Shown piece by piece: positions 50,263-61,631 of a DNA stretch of 64,000 bases. The translations under genes were made by a program, and so were the position numbers. Origin of the DNA: Musa acuminata AAA Group (lineage: Eukaryota; Streptophyta; Magnoliopsida; Zingiberales; Musaceae); contig NC_088345.1 of the NCBI RefSeq assembly GCF_036884655.1, forward strand, positions 33,230,001-33,294,000. The letters run 5' to 3'. Each line of letters starts with the position of its first letter. Within the stretch, counting starts at the first letter, position 1. The notes beneath the pieces are model-generated. The model did not search any database. It saw only the letters and a program-made list of their open reading frames with translations, and was not told the DNA's origin.

Positions 50263-50772
50263 ATGGCTCTTCAAGAGGGCTTTTCGGTCTTTCGTCCATC
50301 GTTCTTTAACGGATTGGACTACACTTATTGGAAAACTCGAATGAGAGTTTTCTTGATTTCTCTAAATCTGGATTTATGGAATATCGTTGAAAACGGTTTT
50401 CAACTTCCCTCTAAACCGATGAACGAATGGTCGGACTTGGAGAAGAAGTATTTTTCTTTAAACGCAAAGGCTATGAATGCCTTATTTTGCGCTTTGGACA
50501 AAAATGAGTTCAATCGGATTTCTTTGTGCGAAACGACTTTCGATATTTGGCGCACTCTTGAAATCACGCACGAGGGAACTAGTAGAGTCAAAGACTCGAA
50601 AGTTAACTTTTTATTGCATAATTTTGAGCTTTTTCAAATGCAACCAAGCGAGACTATAGGCGACATGTACACCCGTTTCACGGATGTCGTCAATAGTTTA
50701 AGAGCTCTCGGAAAATATTTTTCGAATTTTGAACTCGTAAACAAGATTTTGCGTTCTCTTTCTAAAAAGTAG
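50263..50772 (+). CDS. gag: gag N-terminal domain (UBN2-type) of the SIRE derivative
   Basis: The 169-residue frame starts MALQEGFSVFRPSFFNGLDY 50 bp after the LTR, the expected gag start. It contains YTYWKTRMRVFL, the Trp-rich core and MQPSETIGDMYTRFTDVVNS, typical of the copia gag_2/UBN2 domain that builds capsids. It stops at TAG 50770 (LSKK*DSKVTAIQEAK), where relatives have Trp, so TGG-to-TAG is likely. Beyond the stop the same frame continues to 51012 with sequence matching residues 1-60 of the gag at the left window edge. Confidence 0.88.
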   Translation: MALQEGFSVFRPSFFNGLDYTYWKTRMRVFLISLNLDLWNIVENGFQLPSKPMNEWSDLEKKYFSLNAKAMNALFCALDKNEFNRISLCETTFDIWRTLEITHEGTSRVKDSKVNFLLHNFELFQMQPSETIGDMYTRFTDVVNSLRALGKYFSNFELVNKILRSLSKK

Positions 50773-51250
50773 GATTCAAAAGTAACTGCAATACAAGAAG
50801 CTAAAAATCTAAACAACTTACCACTTGAAGAACTAATTGGTTCATTGATGACATATGAAATGGTGCACAATGCACATGATGAACATGTTGAACACAATCA
50901 CCTTCCAAAGAACAGGAAGGATTTGGAACTCTGGACAAATAAATGCCACTTGAGCGATGACTCAAGTGATGAGGACAATGATGAACAAACCAACCTTCCA
51001 AAGAACATTTGAAGACCACTCGAGCGTAAGCTCAAGTGATGGTGAACTTAAACTACAAATGAAACGAAAATTAAAAAGCAAAAAGAATGGAACTACTTGC
51101 TTTAAACGCAAGAAGAAGAACAAAAATTGGGATGAATCGAGCTCCTCTGAAGATGAGAAAGTCAACAAAAGCGAGGCGGCAAACTACGCCTTACCAGCCT
51201 ACGACATTGAGGTAATTAAAATGCCTTTGGTTTATTTTAAAATTACTTGA
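50773..51250 (+). pseudogene. gag: remainder of gag, SIRE derivative
   Basis: The in-frame continuation DSKVTAIQEAKNLNNLPLEE ends at TGA 51010. A shifted frame (50957-51250) carries an acidic-Ser and Lys-rich segment (EDHSSVSSSDGELKLQ, KRKKKNKNWDESSSSEDEK) matching the region around the knuckle in complete SIRE gags. The zinc knuckle itself is absent. The match to autonomous gag ends near 51215. Confidence 0.75.
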
Positions 51251-53974
51251 TGCTTTCATGATATATTTTCTTTTTTAGTTTAGAATTAATTTTCTTGAAA
51301 ATTACATGTTTAAAAATAAAAATACAAAAATTATGATCATGCTGATAATTTCGAAAATGATAATATTGCATGATAAACAAACAAAATGATTTTGATCATG
51401 GTTAAGAAGTAATAATGTGTATCATGTTTGATTAACATTGTTGAATGAAATCACGTTTGATTTAAAGTAATGCATAAAGATGTAATATTAAATGGTTATT
51501 AACAATTTTATTCATGAGATTTTAAGTTATCCATGATCATGAGCTTGTTTGATCTTCTTGATTTAATTTCAAGATCTATAGCAAAAATCATGTCTGAATA
51601 TATGAAAGTGTTAATTTCATTTTCGGATTCACTTAACAATTGGTATCCTAACAATCAGATTTTCTCATACACTTATGAAAAATATTTTTCTAAAATGGAT
51701 TTGATGAAATGATTCCTGCTTATAAATTCCATCTTGAAATATGAATGATAGTGTTTTTGCTTGCGAAGATTTGTTTCACATTCATATCTCCTATGATTCA
51801 TGTGCAGAAAAAGAATTTATAAATCATAATATAATGAGATTTCTTATGTAAAAATAAAGTGCTTTTGTGATTCTTTGCTAAAGAGAATAATCATAATCAT
51901 GATCTTGATAATTATAACATGAAGCTCTTTATAAATCAAGATCGTTCATTATGCTCCATACATTTATCAAAAAGGAGTTCTTCAAATGAAATGCAATTCA
52001 ATGAAGTGTCATATTGATATCTTGAAACTTGGAATATTTTAAAATGTGATCTTGATAAGAATGTTTTAAGTTGCTCTTTGTACTATATCTTTTCGAATGA
52101 ATCATGAGCCTTGATATCATATATTTCATAATACAAGATTTCTTTGCCTTATGTCTTGAACTTTCATGCTTATCTTAATTTGGCATATAAAGACTAAGGC
52201 ATGCTTAGATGAAAAAGAATCTCTTAAAAAAATGCTTTTCCCATCTAATCGAGATTAATGATTTCATGATATTTTGTGAATCTCGAAATTAATTTTAATG
52301 ACTTGATTATGAATTTCAAGTTAATGATTTGATTTGAATAAGTTTTATCTAAATCATAATCTTGATCTTGCAAAATTGAAGTCACAAATAATATCTTGTG
52401 GTATTCATGAATTGATACTCACAATATGAAAGCATTGATATTCATGACTTGAATTGGATTGAAACATTGTATGCTTAAATTAATCATTCTCCTATGTTTC
52501 AAAAATTCCTTAAATGCCTTATGTGATGATTGAAAACTAACTTGCTTTATGATGAATCACAAATCATGACTTGATCTATGATGTAAATGCCTTGAAATGA
52601 TTGAAATATTTAACACTTTTATGCTCTTCCCCCTACTTTCTTCTTGTTTTCAATGATAAAATAGCGAGAAGTTTTGATCATGCATGGTAGGATATAATTT
52701 GACAAAATTGATACCATCATGATATGAAACATTTATGATGTGTAATTATGCATGCAATACTTGTGCTTTCTAATTATGATGTGATGTATTGCATATGATG
52801 TAAATCATGATTTAAAATGCTATGAGTGCCAAGTTACACATTTTGAGAAGAAATTGTTATATTGAAACATTAATGTAATTATGAATGGTGATATGATATC
52901 ATGCATGTAATACTTCAACTTATAATAATGATGCATGCAATGATAAAATATTCATGATGAAAAATTGTCTTGACATTCATAACTTGATTATTCATCCTTT
53001 GTCATGATTTTGAAATCGTGTAAAAGAAAAAAAAAGAACTACAAAACTGTATTCTCTCTTTCTTTTTTATAATGACAAAGGGGGAGATAGCTAGCTTGTA
53101 CAAGTCAAGAAGATGCAAAAACTTGATTGCTAGCTTGCCTATCTTAAGTAGCAAAGAATGCTAACTTGCTTATTTCAAGAAGAAAAATTGTCTTCTTGAA
53201 CATCACTATCTTGAATATCTCAAGAAGCAAAACTTGCAATTTGCACATTGCAATAGGAAGCAAGAATCATGAGCTTACACAAGAAAGCTATCTTGCATTT
53301 GTTTTCGAAATTTTTGCTAGCTTATATATTGTGAAACTTGTATATCGTAAAAATTGCTAGCTAAAGAGAAGCAAAAGTTGCTATCTCAAAAGAAGCAAAT
53401 GTGCTATCTTGCCTATCTCAAGAGGCAAAAATGCTAACTTGCGCATCTAGCAAAGTGAACAAAATTTTCAAGAAGCAAGAGTTGCCTTCTTGAACATCTC
53501 TAATTTGCTAGCTTGCATGATGTAGAACTTGCTATCTTGAACATTACCAAAAGTGCTATCTTATATGATATAAAACTTGCATATCTAAAACTTGATAGCA
53601 TGAATGTTCTAAGCATGATGTAACACTTGCTAAATCTTCTAGCTCCAAGATTGCATGATGATATAACTTGATACTATGTTTTTCATACAATGAGTTGAAC
53701 CAATATCACACACACTTGATTGTGGTACTTCTCCTTTTTGTTGATGACAAAGGGGGAGAAGTATGTTGATGACATGACATGTGATGTATAAGTTTATGCA
53801 TATGTTCATGTTGACGTGTTGCAAGTATTCATGATAAATATTGCAATGACTTGAATTCAATTTGAATTCAAGGTTCTATCAATATGGCATATTGATAGGG
53901 GGAGTTTGTTTAAACTCCGGGAGTTAAGTTTATCTCCGTCATCAAGTGGTTGTCATCAACAAAAAGGGGGAGAT
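51251..53974 (+). other. non-coding interior of the SIRE derivative
   Basis: About 2.7 kb of AT-rich sequence holds no pol motif in any frame. The right part (about 53080-53660) is full of recurring short words such as CTAGCTTGC, CAAGAAGCAAAA and GCTATCTTG. The GACAAAGGGGGAGA block occurs near 53080 and 53748, as downstream of pol in the autonomous element. AAAAAGGGGGAGAT at 53961-53974 is the polypurine tract. Confidence 0.8.
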
Positions 53975-56444
53975 TGTTGAATCTCGTATTTTGATGAAGA
54001 AACTACTTGATATATGTTTATGATTTAATCTGCGTTTTGAGTGACGTAGGATGCTTCGATCAGGATGAGACAATTAAAGCAGGAAAATCATGTTGTGCAG
54101 AAGGAACATGTCAGAAGATTGGACGTCGGGCCGGTGGATCGGTCGACGTATCGACAGAAGGCTTCGGGCCGTGGAATCGGGCATCAGGCCAAGAAGAGCG
54201 GGTATTGTGCCAAGGATATCGGAGTTGCGGAGTCAACTGGCCGATTGGGCAATAGGCTGCAGGAGAGGACGATGCGCTGAAGAATCGGACGAAGCGTCGA
54301 GGGACTAATGACAAGTCGGACAACTTGGTTAATTGCTTAGGATTAATTGTCTCGATCGAAGTTTTGTTTTTGTTGTGCAGGATTAACTACGATGAAAGTT
54401 AGACAAGCAGCAGGAGTTGCGCCGGAGTCAAGTTCATGATCACGTTGGGAGTTCGAGAGTTCGACAGAAGTTCGGACGGTCGTCGGAGGTTCTGCGGGAA
54501 CAGATCTGAGAAGTCCAGAAGCTTGCCAAGCGAAGCTCGTTGGAACTCGCCAAGTGAATCGTCGCAAGTCCAGGAGTTTGCCGGAAGTCCACAGAAGAAT
54601 CACCGAGGGTTCATCGGATGATCGACGGAAGTTCGCCGGAAACTCGCCGGAAGAAGCGATTGACGCATCGGAGCAAAGCTGCAGAAATTGTCTTAGATTT
54701 AATCGTAGTTAGCACTTTGATTAAGTTGGAAAATGGGAGGTGATCCCATTAGCTTAATCTTGGGGCAATTGGGCCCCTGAAAAGATTGAAATTGGGCCGA
54801 ATGGAGCTAACCATTCGGACCCTGATTGCACCAGGAGGTGCAACCGCCTAGGCCAGGAGGTGGCACCGCCTGGGCTAAGTCTCCCAGCGAGACTGGGCGG
54901 TGCAACCGCCCCAGCCAGGAGGTGCAACCGCCTGAGCTCAGTCTTCGAGCTAGACTGGGCGGTGCAACCTCCCTGACAGAGAGGTAGCACCGCCTGAGCT
55001 CGGTCTTCGAGCTCTGGCAGAGAGGTGCAACCGCCTCAGTCAGGAGGTGGCACCGCCTGGGGCTCAGTCTCCGAGCCAGACTCAAGCGGTGCAACCGCCC
55101 CTGACAGAGAGGTGCAACCACCTGGGCTCAGTCTCCGAGCTCTGCCAGGCGGTGCAACCTCTCCAGTCAGGAGGTGCAACCGCCTGATCCCGGAATTCCG
55201 GGATTTGATCATTTTGAGCTCCAAATTTGAACTGGGTTGGGGCCTATAAATACCCCACCCATTCAGCATAGAAAGAGCAACAGATCCACACCGAATTCTT
55301 GATCTTTTCTGTGATTCTAAGAGCTCAAAATTTGTGTAAAGTCCTAAAGTTCTCCTCTTTCTGTTCTTTAAGTCTTGAGTTGTAAAGAGAGGAGAGAAAG
55401 GATCTGTAAGGGTTGTCTCCTGAGCCTGTCAAAAGGAGAAGAAACTGTAAAAGGGTAGTTGGCCTTCGCCTATTGAAGGAAGGCCTTTAGTTGACGACGG
55501 TAACCTCATCGGTGGAGGAAGCCAAAAGTGGAGTAGGTCAAGACTGACCGAACCACTCTAAATCTCTAGTTTGCTTTTATTTTGAGCATTTTATCATTAC
55601 TGCAAACCTCCTACATAGCTACTGCTCTCTGCGCCTTTACGAACAAGTTTCTAAGTTCTAATCTTTCCGAATCTGCATTTAGACGTAAAACGGTGTTTTC
55701 GTACGATCTTCACATCGCAGCTTACATTTACGTCTTGAGTCTGTTTATAACTGCAAACTGTCTTTTGCGCTTTTACGAACGAGTTTCTGTGCAGATTACA
55801 TTTACGTCTTGATTCCATTTATAACTGCAAACTGTCTTCTGCGCTTTTACAAACGAGTTTCTTTACCGTTTACGCTTACGCTTTGTTTCCATTCATAACT
55901 GCGAACTGTCATCTGCGCTTAGACGTAAACTGCGTTTAAGACGTAAACTGTGTTTGGACGCAAACTATGTTTAGATGCAAACTGCGCTTATACACAAACT
56001 GTGTTTAGACGCAAACTGCGTTTAGACGTAAAACTGTGTTTAGACGTAAACTGCGTAAACTGTGTTTAGACGTAGAACTGCGTTTAGACGCAAATTGCGT
56101 TTAGACGTAAAACTGCGTTTAGACGTAAACTACGCAACTTGCATTTAGACGTAAAATTGCATTTAGACGTAAAACTGCATTTAGACGTAAACTATGCAAA
56201 CAGTGTTTAGACGCAAACTGCGTTTAAACGTAAACTGAGTTTAGACGTAAACTGAGTTTAGACGCAAACTGCGTTCAGACGCAAACTGTGTAAACTACGC
56301 TTAATCTTAAGTTATCTTAGAATTTGCTTTTAAATCGAAATCATTTTTTATCGAACGAACGCAGCTTTCGTTTTTAATCGCTGAAAGATTTCCGCTGCAC
56401 TAATTCACCCCCCCCCCCCCCTCTTAGTGCTCTCGATCCTAACA
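53975..56444 (+). repeat. 3' LTR, non-autonomous SIRE derivative (2470 bp)
   Basis: Near-identical layout to the 5' LTR: GGTGCAACCGCC array at about 54831-55185, TATAAATA at 55245-55252, 17-19-bp array at about 55919-56290 and a longer C homopolymer (about 14 C) before CTCTTAGTGC. The close match of the two LTRs suggests fairly recent insertion. Confidence 0.93.
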
Positions 56445-56818
56445 AAGATGATATTTGATATTGCAATAGTCTATTTGAATTTCTCCTTTATCCACTAATA
56501 CACAACGTCGAACTTTCATATGTTTGTTGCACCCATACAAGACAGAATTTTTTGTTATTATAATAGTAGACTAATTATTTCAACCCAAATTGTTTGATAT
56601 ATTGTGTTAGTAACCACTATATGTTATAATTTTAGTGACACTAATTAGTGTAATAATATTTTAAATCAATTTTAAAACTTAATTGATAAATCAATACGTT
56701 TTGAAAACTCAATCGATCAAGTTAAAGTTTTTAGTAAAGAAAATAAAACTAAGTCATAAGTAAAGAGAAATTAAAGAAAGGTAAACTATTTTATAGTGAT
56801 TCAATCTTCCCGACTTAC
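56445..56818. other. AT-rich spacer
   Basis: AT-rich sequence between two elements, beginning with the right copy of the AAGAT duplication. No gene or repeat was recognised. Confidence 0.6.
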
Positions 56819-57598
56819 TGTCCCGGACGGTCGTCGCGCACTCGTAATAACTTTGTTTAACGAATCGTTCATTGCTTTTGCGTGCTTGAACAGAGACATG
56901 GTAGCCTATTTTGCCTTAATTTTGTGTATTTTTGCTCATAAAAATACATGTTCAAACAGGTTGCAGTGTATAGTACGATTGCTCACCGTATTAGGCCAAA
57001 AAGCCCCAAAATGACTTCGTTTTCGCGTGCCACCTGCTATTTTCTATAGCTCGCTGTAGCGTGTGAAATGTCAGCCATCTCAGCACCCTAGAATCCCCCG
57101 GGTGGCATAGGGCTGGATGGGGCTTCAGTATATTATCGGGTGTTGAAAAATCTTCACAAGTTCGCATGTTGACTTGATGGGAACTTACCTTCGCGCCCGG
57201 CACCCGATGAGCAATTGTTTGTGGACTTACAACTGTTCATTCTACCTTCTAAAGTCCTTGTTTTCCTCCTCTTTCTCTCTTTTCTCCTGTGCACACAAGG
57301 TGCTTGCTGAATTACTTGTAAAGCTTCCCTCTTTACGAGATGTCAGGACTTGTCTATCGCTCATTTTCAATCTAATCAATTTTCTGTTTTACAGGTCCTT
57401 CGAGACCTATACAAGGTTATAATAGGCTGAACCTTTGTGGATGCACATGTCGTAAGGATGCCAAAGACTTAGGCAATCCTAACTAAATCTAAGAAGTTGG
57501 CGCAAGGGTGCATCGTGACTTAGGCAACTTAAGCTAAGTTTGCGTCTTGTCCATAAGGGTGCCTCACGACTTAGATAATTCCAGCTAAGTCCGTGACA
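56819..57598 (+). repeat. probable 5' LTR, Galadriel-like gypsy (about 780 bp)
   Basis: The right end GTCCGTGACA precedes the primer site. A matching start, TGTCCCGGAC at 56819, forms a near-perfect inverted terminus with it (9 of 10 bases). The left end is therefore inferred; the 3' LTR needed for confirmation is missing. Confidence 0.6.
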
Positions 57599-57601
57599 TT
57601 G

Positions 57602-57616
57602 TGGTATCAGAGCGGG
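57602..57616 (+). promoter_or_regulatory. primer-binding site, Galadriel-like gypsy
   Basis: TGGTATCAGAGCGGG follows the LTR after a short spacer. Confidence 0.85.
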
Positions 57617-57659
57617 TAAGTAATTCGAGCAAGCAGTGAAGGAACTTCACAATTTCGCC

Positions 57660-58834
57660 ATGGCAAAATATCATAGCGAATCAAGCAAGGCGGGACAAGC
57701 CGGACCTTTGCCCCAAGTAGTCAGTCGTAGGTGGGCTGCAAGTGCAAATTCGCTCTCATGTCATTGGAGCCACTTTGGAGGATCATGGCAGTGAACATGA
57801 TGAGCGAGAAATTGGCTACTCTCCGCGAGCAGAGGAGGCGCAATCTGGAGTGCCAACCGGGAAGAAGAGCCATAAGGAGAGACTCACAGCGGTAGAAACC
57901 CGCTTGGATGTTCTTGAAGTGAGCTTGGAGGAACTCTGCGGCTTCTTGGGGTAGAGAGCTCACAAGAAGAAGCTAAATCCTAAATTGACAAGGTTGAGGC
58001 CTTAGTCGATCGATTGACATATGATACTAAAGACTCTGTGCAACATTTGCATGAAGCTATGGCAAAACTCACTTCTAAAGTGACAGCACTCACAAGGGCA
58101 CTAAATGCGAGAGAGAGCAACACTCTCGTTACACCACCATAAAATTTGAGGGTACCTGAGCCTCATTACTATGGAGGTGCCAGAGATGCAAAAGAGCTTG
58201 AGAATTTATTGTTTAACATGGAACAATACTTTTGAGCTACAAAGCTTGATTCTGAAGATACCAAAGTTTCAATAGCAACCATGTATTTGATCGGGGATGC
58301 AAAACTTAGGTAGCGAACCCATTGGGAGGAGATTCAACAAGGTCGGTGTCGAGTGGACACATGGGAGGGCTTAAAGCGAGAATTGAGAACTCAGTTTCTA
58401 CCTGAGAACACATAGTTCGTCGCAAGGAGGAAACTAAGACAACTTCGCCAAAGTACTTCCATTAGAGACTACGTGATGCAATTTTCTGCACTAATGTTGG
58501 ACATATAGGACATGCCCAAAAAGGATAAGTTGTTCAGCTTCCTCAATGGTTTGAAGCCTTGGGCTCAACAAGAACTGCATCGAAAGAATGTCACTGATGT
58601 GATCGGGGCTATTGCTGTCATAGAAAGGCTCATCGACTTTGTTATCTCTAAGAATCCAGGAAAAAGAAAACAATCTTCAGGAAATCACCCTCTAAAATAT
58701 TCTCGAGGGAAGGAGCCCGGGGGCGAACAAAAGAAGAAGAGTTCCCACAAAGGGCCAAGCTCAAAAGGAAAGGCCTCGAAGACTGGCGGATGCTTCTTGT
58801 GCGGAGGGCCGCACATGGTGAGAGAGTGCCCATA
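57660..58834 (+). pseudogene. gag: gypsy gag with zinc knuckle
   Basis: Gag starts MAKYHSESSKAGQAGPLPQ and shifts frame near 57720. The body reads VEALVDRLTYDTKDSVQHLH, VPEPHYYGGARDAKELENLL, THWEEIQQGR and RDYVMQFSALMLDI in the Retrotrans_gag order. After a TAG at 58507 comes DMPKKDKLFSFLNGLKPWAQ. The knuckle CFLCGGPHMVREC is at about 58795-58833 and has three residues between the second Cys and His, as in several plant chromoviruses. Four or more stops (for example 58312, 58411, 58507) look like TGG or CAG to TAG. Not functional. Confidence 0.85.
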
Positions 58835-58960
58835 GAAACAGACACTCAATACTTTAACAACTTTCATCCATCCCCCCAAATTAGACAAGGGCAAAGCCAT
58901 CACCCTTAGTTCAAGTAGTTCATAATCTAGCAATGACGATGAGGAGTTTAGGGTCCCCGA

Positions 58961-59431
58961 ATGGGAGCAATGCATTTGTTAAATGCATTATGGGGTCAAG
59001 TGGGGGAGAACACAAAGGCAAGGCCATTGAAAGCAGGAAGTAGCAAGCTGATGTATGTGGACATTAAGCTTAATGGCCAAACAACTTGTGCAATGGTGGA
59101 TACGGGCGCTACCCATAACTTTATTGCCGATCGAGAAGCAAAGCGACTTAGGCTGCTCTTGGAGAAGAACCCAAGTCGAATGAAGGCGATGAACTCGGAG
59201 ACCAAGCGAATCTCCGAGTTGGTAAAGGGAGTTCCCATTAAGATCAAAACGTGGAGCGGGAGTACTAACATGATAGCGGTGCCACTGGACGACTTCCAAA
59301 TGATTCTTGGAATGGAATTCATGCAGGTAGCAAAGTCGGTGCCAATGTCATTCCTAAACTCCTTATGTATGATGGGAGGTGACAATCCTTGTGTGGTTCC
59401 TGTCTCTCGGAGGGGAACTAGGGAACCCTAA
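58961..59431 (+). pseudogene. gypsy aspartic protease
   Basis: A 156-codon uninterrupted frame: KLMYVDIKLNGQTTCAMVDT then GATHNFIADREAKRL, with active-site DTG at about 59100. The flap and C-terminal block DDFQMILGMEFM follow near 59286-59322. It cleaves gag-pol in functional relatives. The domain looks complete, but the flanking gag and RT are broken, so it is listed as part of a dead element. Confidence 0.85.
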
Positions 59432-59988
59432 CAAATATCGACATTACAACTAAAGAAAGGGGTACGAAAAGGAGAATTAACATTCGTGGTTGCTATGAAG
59501 CTAGAGCCACTCGATGAGAAGGCCATTCATGAACCTGCTATGGTAGCTAACGTGTTGAATGAGTTCACAGATGTTATGCCACCTAAGTTGCCGAAGACTC
59601 TACCGCCATGCAAAGGCATGGATTATCATATCGAGTTGGAACCAGGAGTGAAGCCTCTAGTGAGAACACCATATCGTATGCCCCCTCTTGAGTTGGCAGA
59701 ACTCAGAAAGCAGTTAGATGAACTGCTAAGCGGTGGTCTTATCCGCAGTTCTAAAGCACCATTCGGAGCTCCAGTTCTCTTCTAAAAGAAATAAGATGGG
59801 AGCCTCCGACTATGCATTGATTATTGAGCCCTCAACAAAGTGACGGTGAAAAACAAGTATCCAATCTCACTCATTGCGGACTTATTCGACCAATTGGGCA
59901 AGGCCAAGTATTTCTCCAAACTCAACCTCCGATCGGGATACTAGCAAGTGCGCATTGCTGAAGGCGACGAAGTGAAGACTATTAGTCA
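59432..59988 (+). pseudogene. gypsy reverse transcriptase, N-terminal part, truncated
   Basis: The frame 59486-59785 reads VNVLNEFTDVMPPKLPK-like sequence, YHIELEPGVKPLVRTPYRMP and GGLIRSSKAPFGAPVLF. Across stops at 59783, 59792, 59824 and 59943 it continues with [30 protein letters not shown] and QVRIAEGDEVKT. The stops fit CAA, CGA and TGG changes. The catalytic YxDD block has been lost because Angela-like sequence starts at about 59989. Confidence 0.85.
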
Positions 59989-60095
59989 TAGGTGCCCAGT
60001 AAGCCAATCACATGAGTGATGGCACGTGTGACTTGATACAGAATATTTTTGCTTATTATATTTTAGCATATATCACTTTATAACTATTGCATATA

Positions 60096-60145
<50 letters not shown>

Positions 60146-61617
60146 GATGTCCTTGGATTTGTGCAATAGGAATCAAATCGTGATGAGATCATGAAAATGA
60201 GATCGATTCACCTTTAAACACATATCCTAAATAATCCCGGTCATAGGTTACTCGAGAGGGACATTGTGATAACCGGACAGACTGGTGTGCTATATACCCG
60301 TCCATATGATGGATGCATCGAGCCTCATAGTTGCTCGTGTAGGGACACTAGGGATACAGTACAAGTGCTCATTGGAGAATGAGTTCACTGATTGATCCGC
60401 TTACGGAATGCTGGATGGTTGATGATGCCTTATTGTCAGACAGCGATTCCGTAGTCCTAGTGGTATATTTGGTCCTTAGACTTGAGATACCAAGGATGTC
60501 CTATATGAGTACTCCACTCTTTGATACCAGACTTATAGGTTTGGTTGTCTCAGATCTAGTATAGCTGGTCATTGGGAGTGGTAGTCGACCTTATGAGGGC
60601 TATTGAGTGTCGATAGAGGATCATCCACTCTCGGTGTCATGAGAGGAATATCCCATGTGTTTTTGCTCAGACAAATCCCTGGCCAGGGTCATTCGGGTTG
60701 AGAGAGAAAGAGTTCTTCGGGAGAATCCGATTAGAGCGAGACTCGAGTAAAAATCGTATGGGTCTGATAGCACCATGCTTGATATACAGTCTCTGGGATA
60801 TTAAATGGATGAGGGACTATAGGTACACAGTAACTGAGGACAGACAGGTCCAATGGATTGGATTCCCCTATATCGTTTGGGGACTACGGCGTAGTGGCCT
60901 AGTATGTCCGTAGTCGATAAGTCAAGTGAATTATTACAAAGATAATAATTCACTGAGTTAGAAGGAGTTCTGAAAGGTATAACTCATGGCCAGCTCGATA
61001 TTAAGCCTAGAGGGTCACACACATATGATATGCATTGCGATGAGTAGAGGTTCGGATATAAGATATCTGACGGAGCCCTTGTCTTATTAGATATCCAAGA
61101 AGCCCATGAATTATTGGATCCCATGGACGAGATCCAATAAAAGCCCATGAGAGATTATTGGATAGAGATCCACTAATCTAAAAGGCTTGGGTTATTGGAG
61201 GCAGATCCAATACCCACTAGGTAAGGATCCATTAGGGTTTGACAGGGGACCTCTATAAATAGGAGGGATTCAGAGCCTCATAGGCTAGAGCCTTTGCTTG
61301 CCTCTCCTATTCTCCTTCCCCTCTCTACCTCAGAGCAGGCTTGGAGTTTTGAGGAGCGTTGTCGCAACCCTACTGTGTGGATCACCGCTAGAGAGGAGGA
61401 CGCTTGAATTCCTTCACCCTCTCCTAAGGATTTGTAAAGAAACAGGGAAATACGATCTCCCTAGGTAACATAATTTATTCTATACGTAGTTTTTTCAGTT
61501 TTGCGGATTTTGCGCACCAATCTTCGCACGACGATGAATATCTCTTTGGGAATCGGGGATTTTATTTTCTTGTTCTTCCACTACGCATGTGATGTCGCCC
61601 CAAAGATTTTTCCAATA
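59989..61617 (+). repeat. 5' LTR, Angela-like copia (1629 bp, 5'-truncated)
   Basis: It begins inside the LTR at TTAGTCATAGGTGCC and ends TTTTTCCAATA (CA to TA). A TA microsatellite lies at about 60098-60141, longer than in the solo copy. It has about 100 bp extra around 61085-61200, with repeated AGATCCAATA/AGCCCATGA words. TATAAATA is at 61254-61261. Confidence 0.9.
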
Positions 61618-61618
61618 G

Positions 61619-61631
61619 TGGTATCAGAGCC
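61619..61631 (+). promoter_or_regulatory. primer-binding site, Angela-like copia
   Basis: TGGTATCAGAGCC lies 1 bp after the LTR. Confidence 0.88.

Larger units (their letters stand above)
47793..56444 (+). mobile_element. non-autonomous SIRE/Maximus-like copia element, complete, gag-only
   Basis: LTRs of 2420 and 2470 bp (47793-50212 and 53975-56444) both run TGTTGAATCTCG to GATCCTAACA. They are flanked by a perfect target duplication AAGAT (47788-47792 and 56445-56449). Primer site and polypurine tract are intact. The 3.8-kb interior has a gag fragment and then about 2.7 kb of AT-rich non-coding DNA; no protease, integrase, RT or RNase H. It must have been mobilised with proteins from an autonomous relative such as the element at 1-7175. 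Confidence 0.94.
56819..59988 (+). mobile_element. Galadriel-like Ty3/gypsy element, 5' part, cut in RT
   Basis: A probable 5' LTR, primer site, gag, protease and the first half of RT are present in order. The RT stops at 59988, where Angela-like LTR sequence begins. The CX2CX3HX4C knuckle and RT motifs fit the Galadriel clade, to which the banana element monkey belongs; this lineage call is inference. Several premature stops show it is old. The 3' half is not in the window. Confidence 0.82.
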
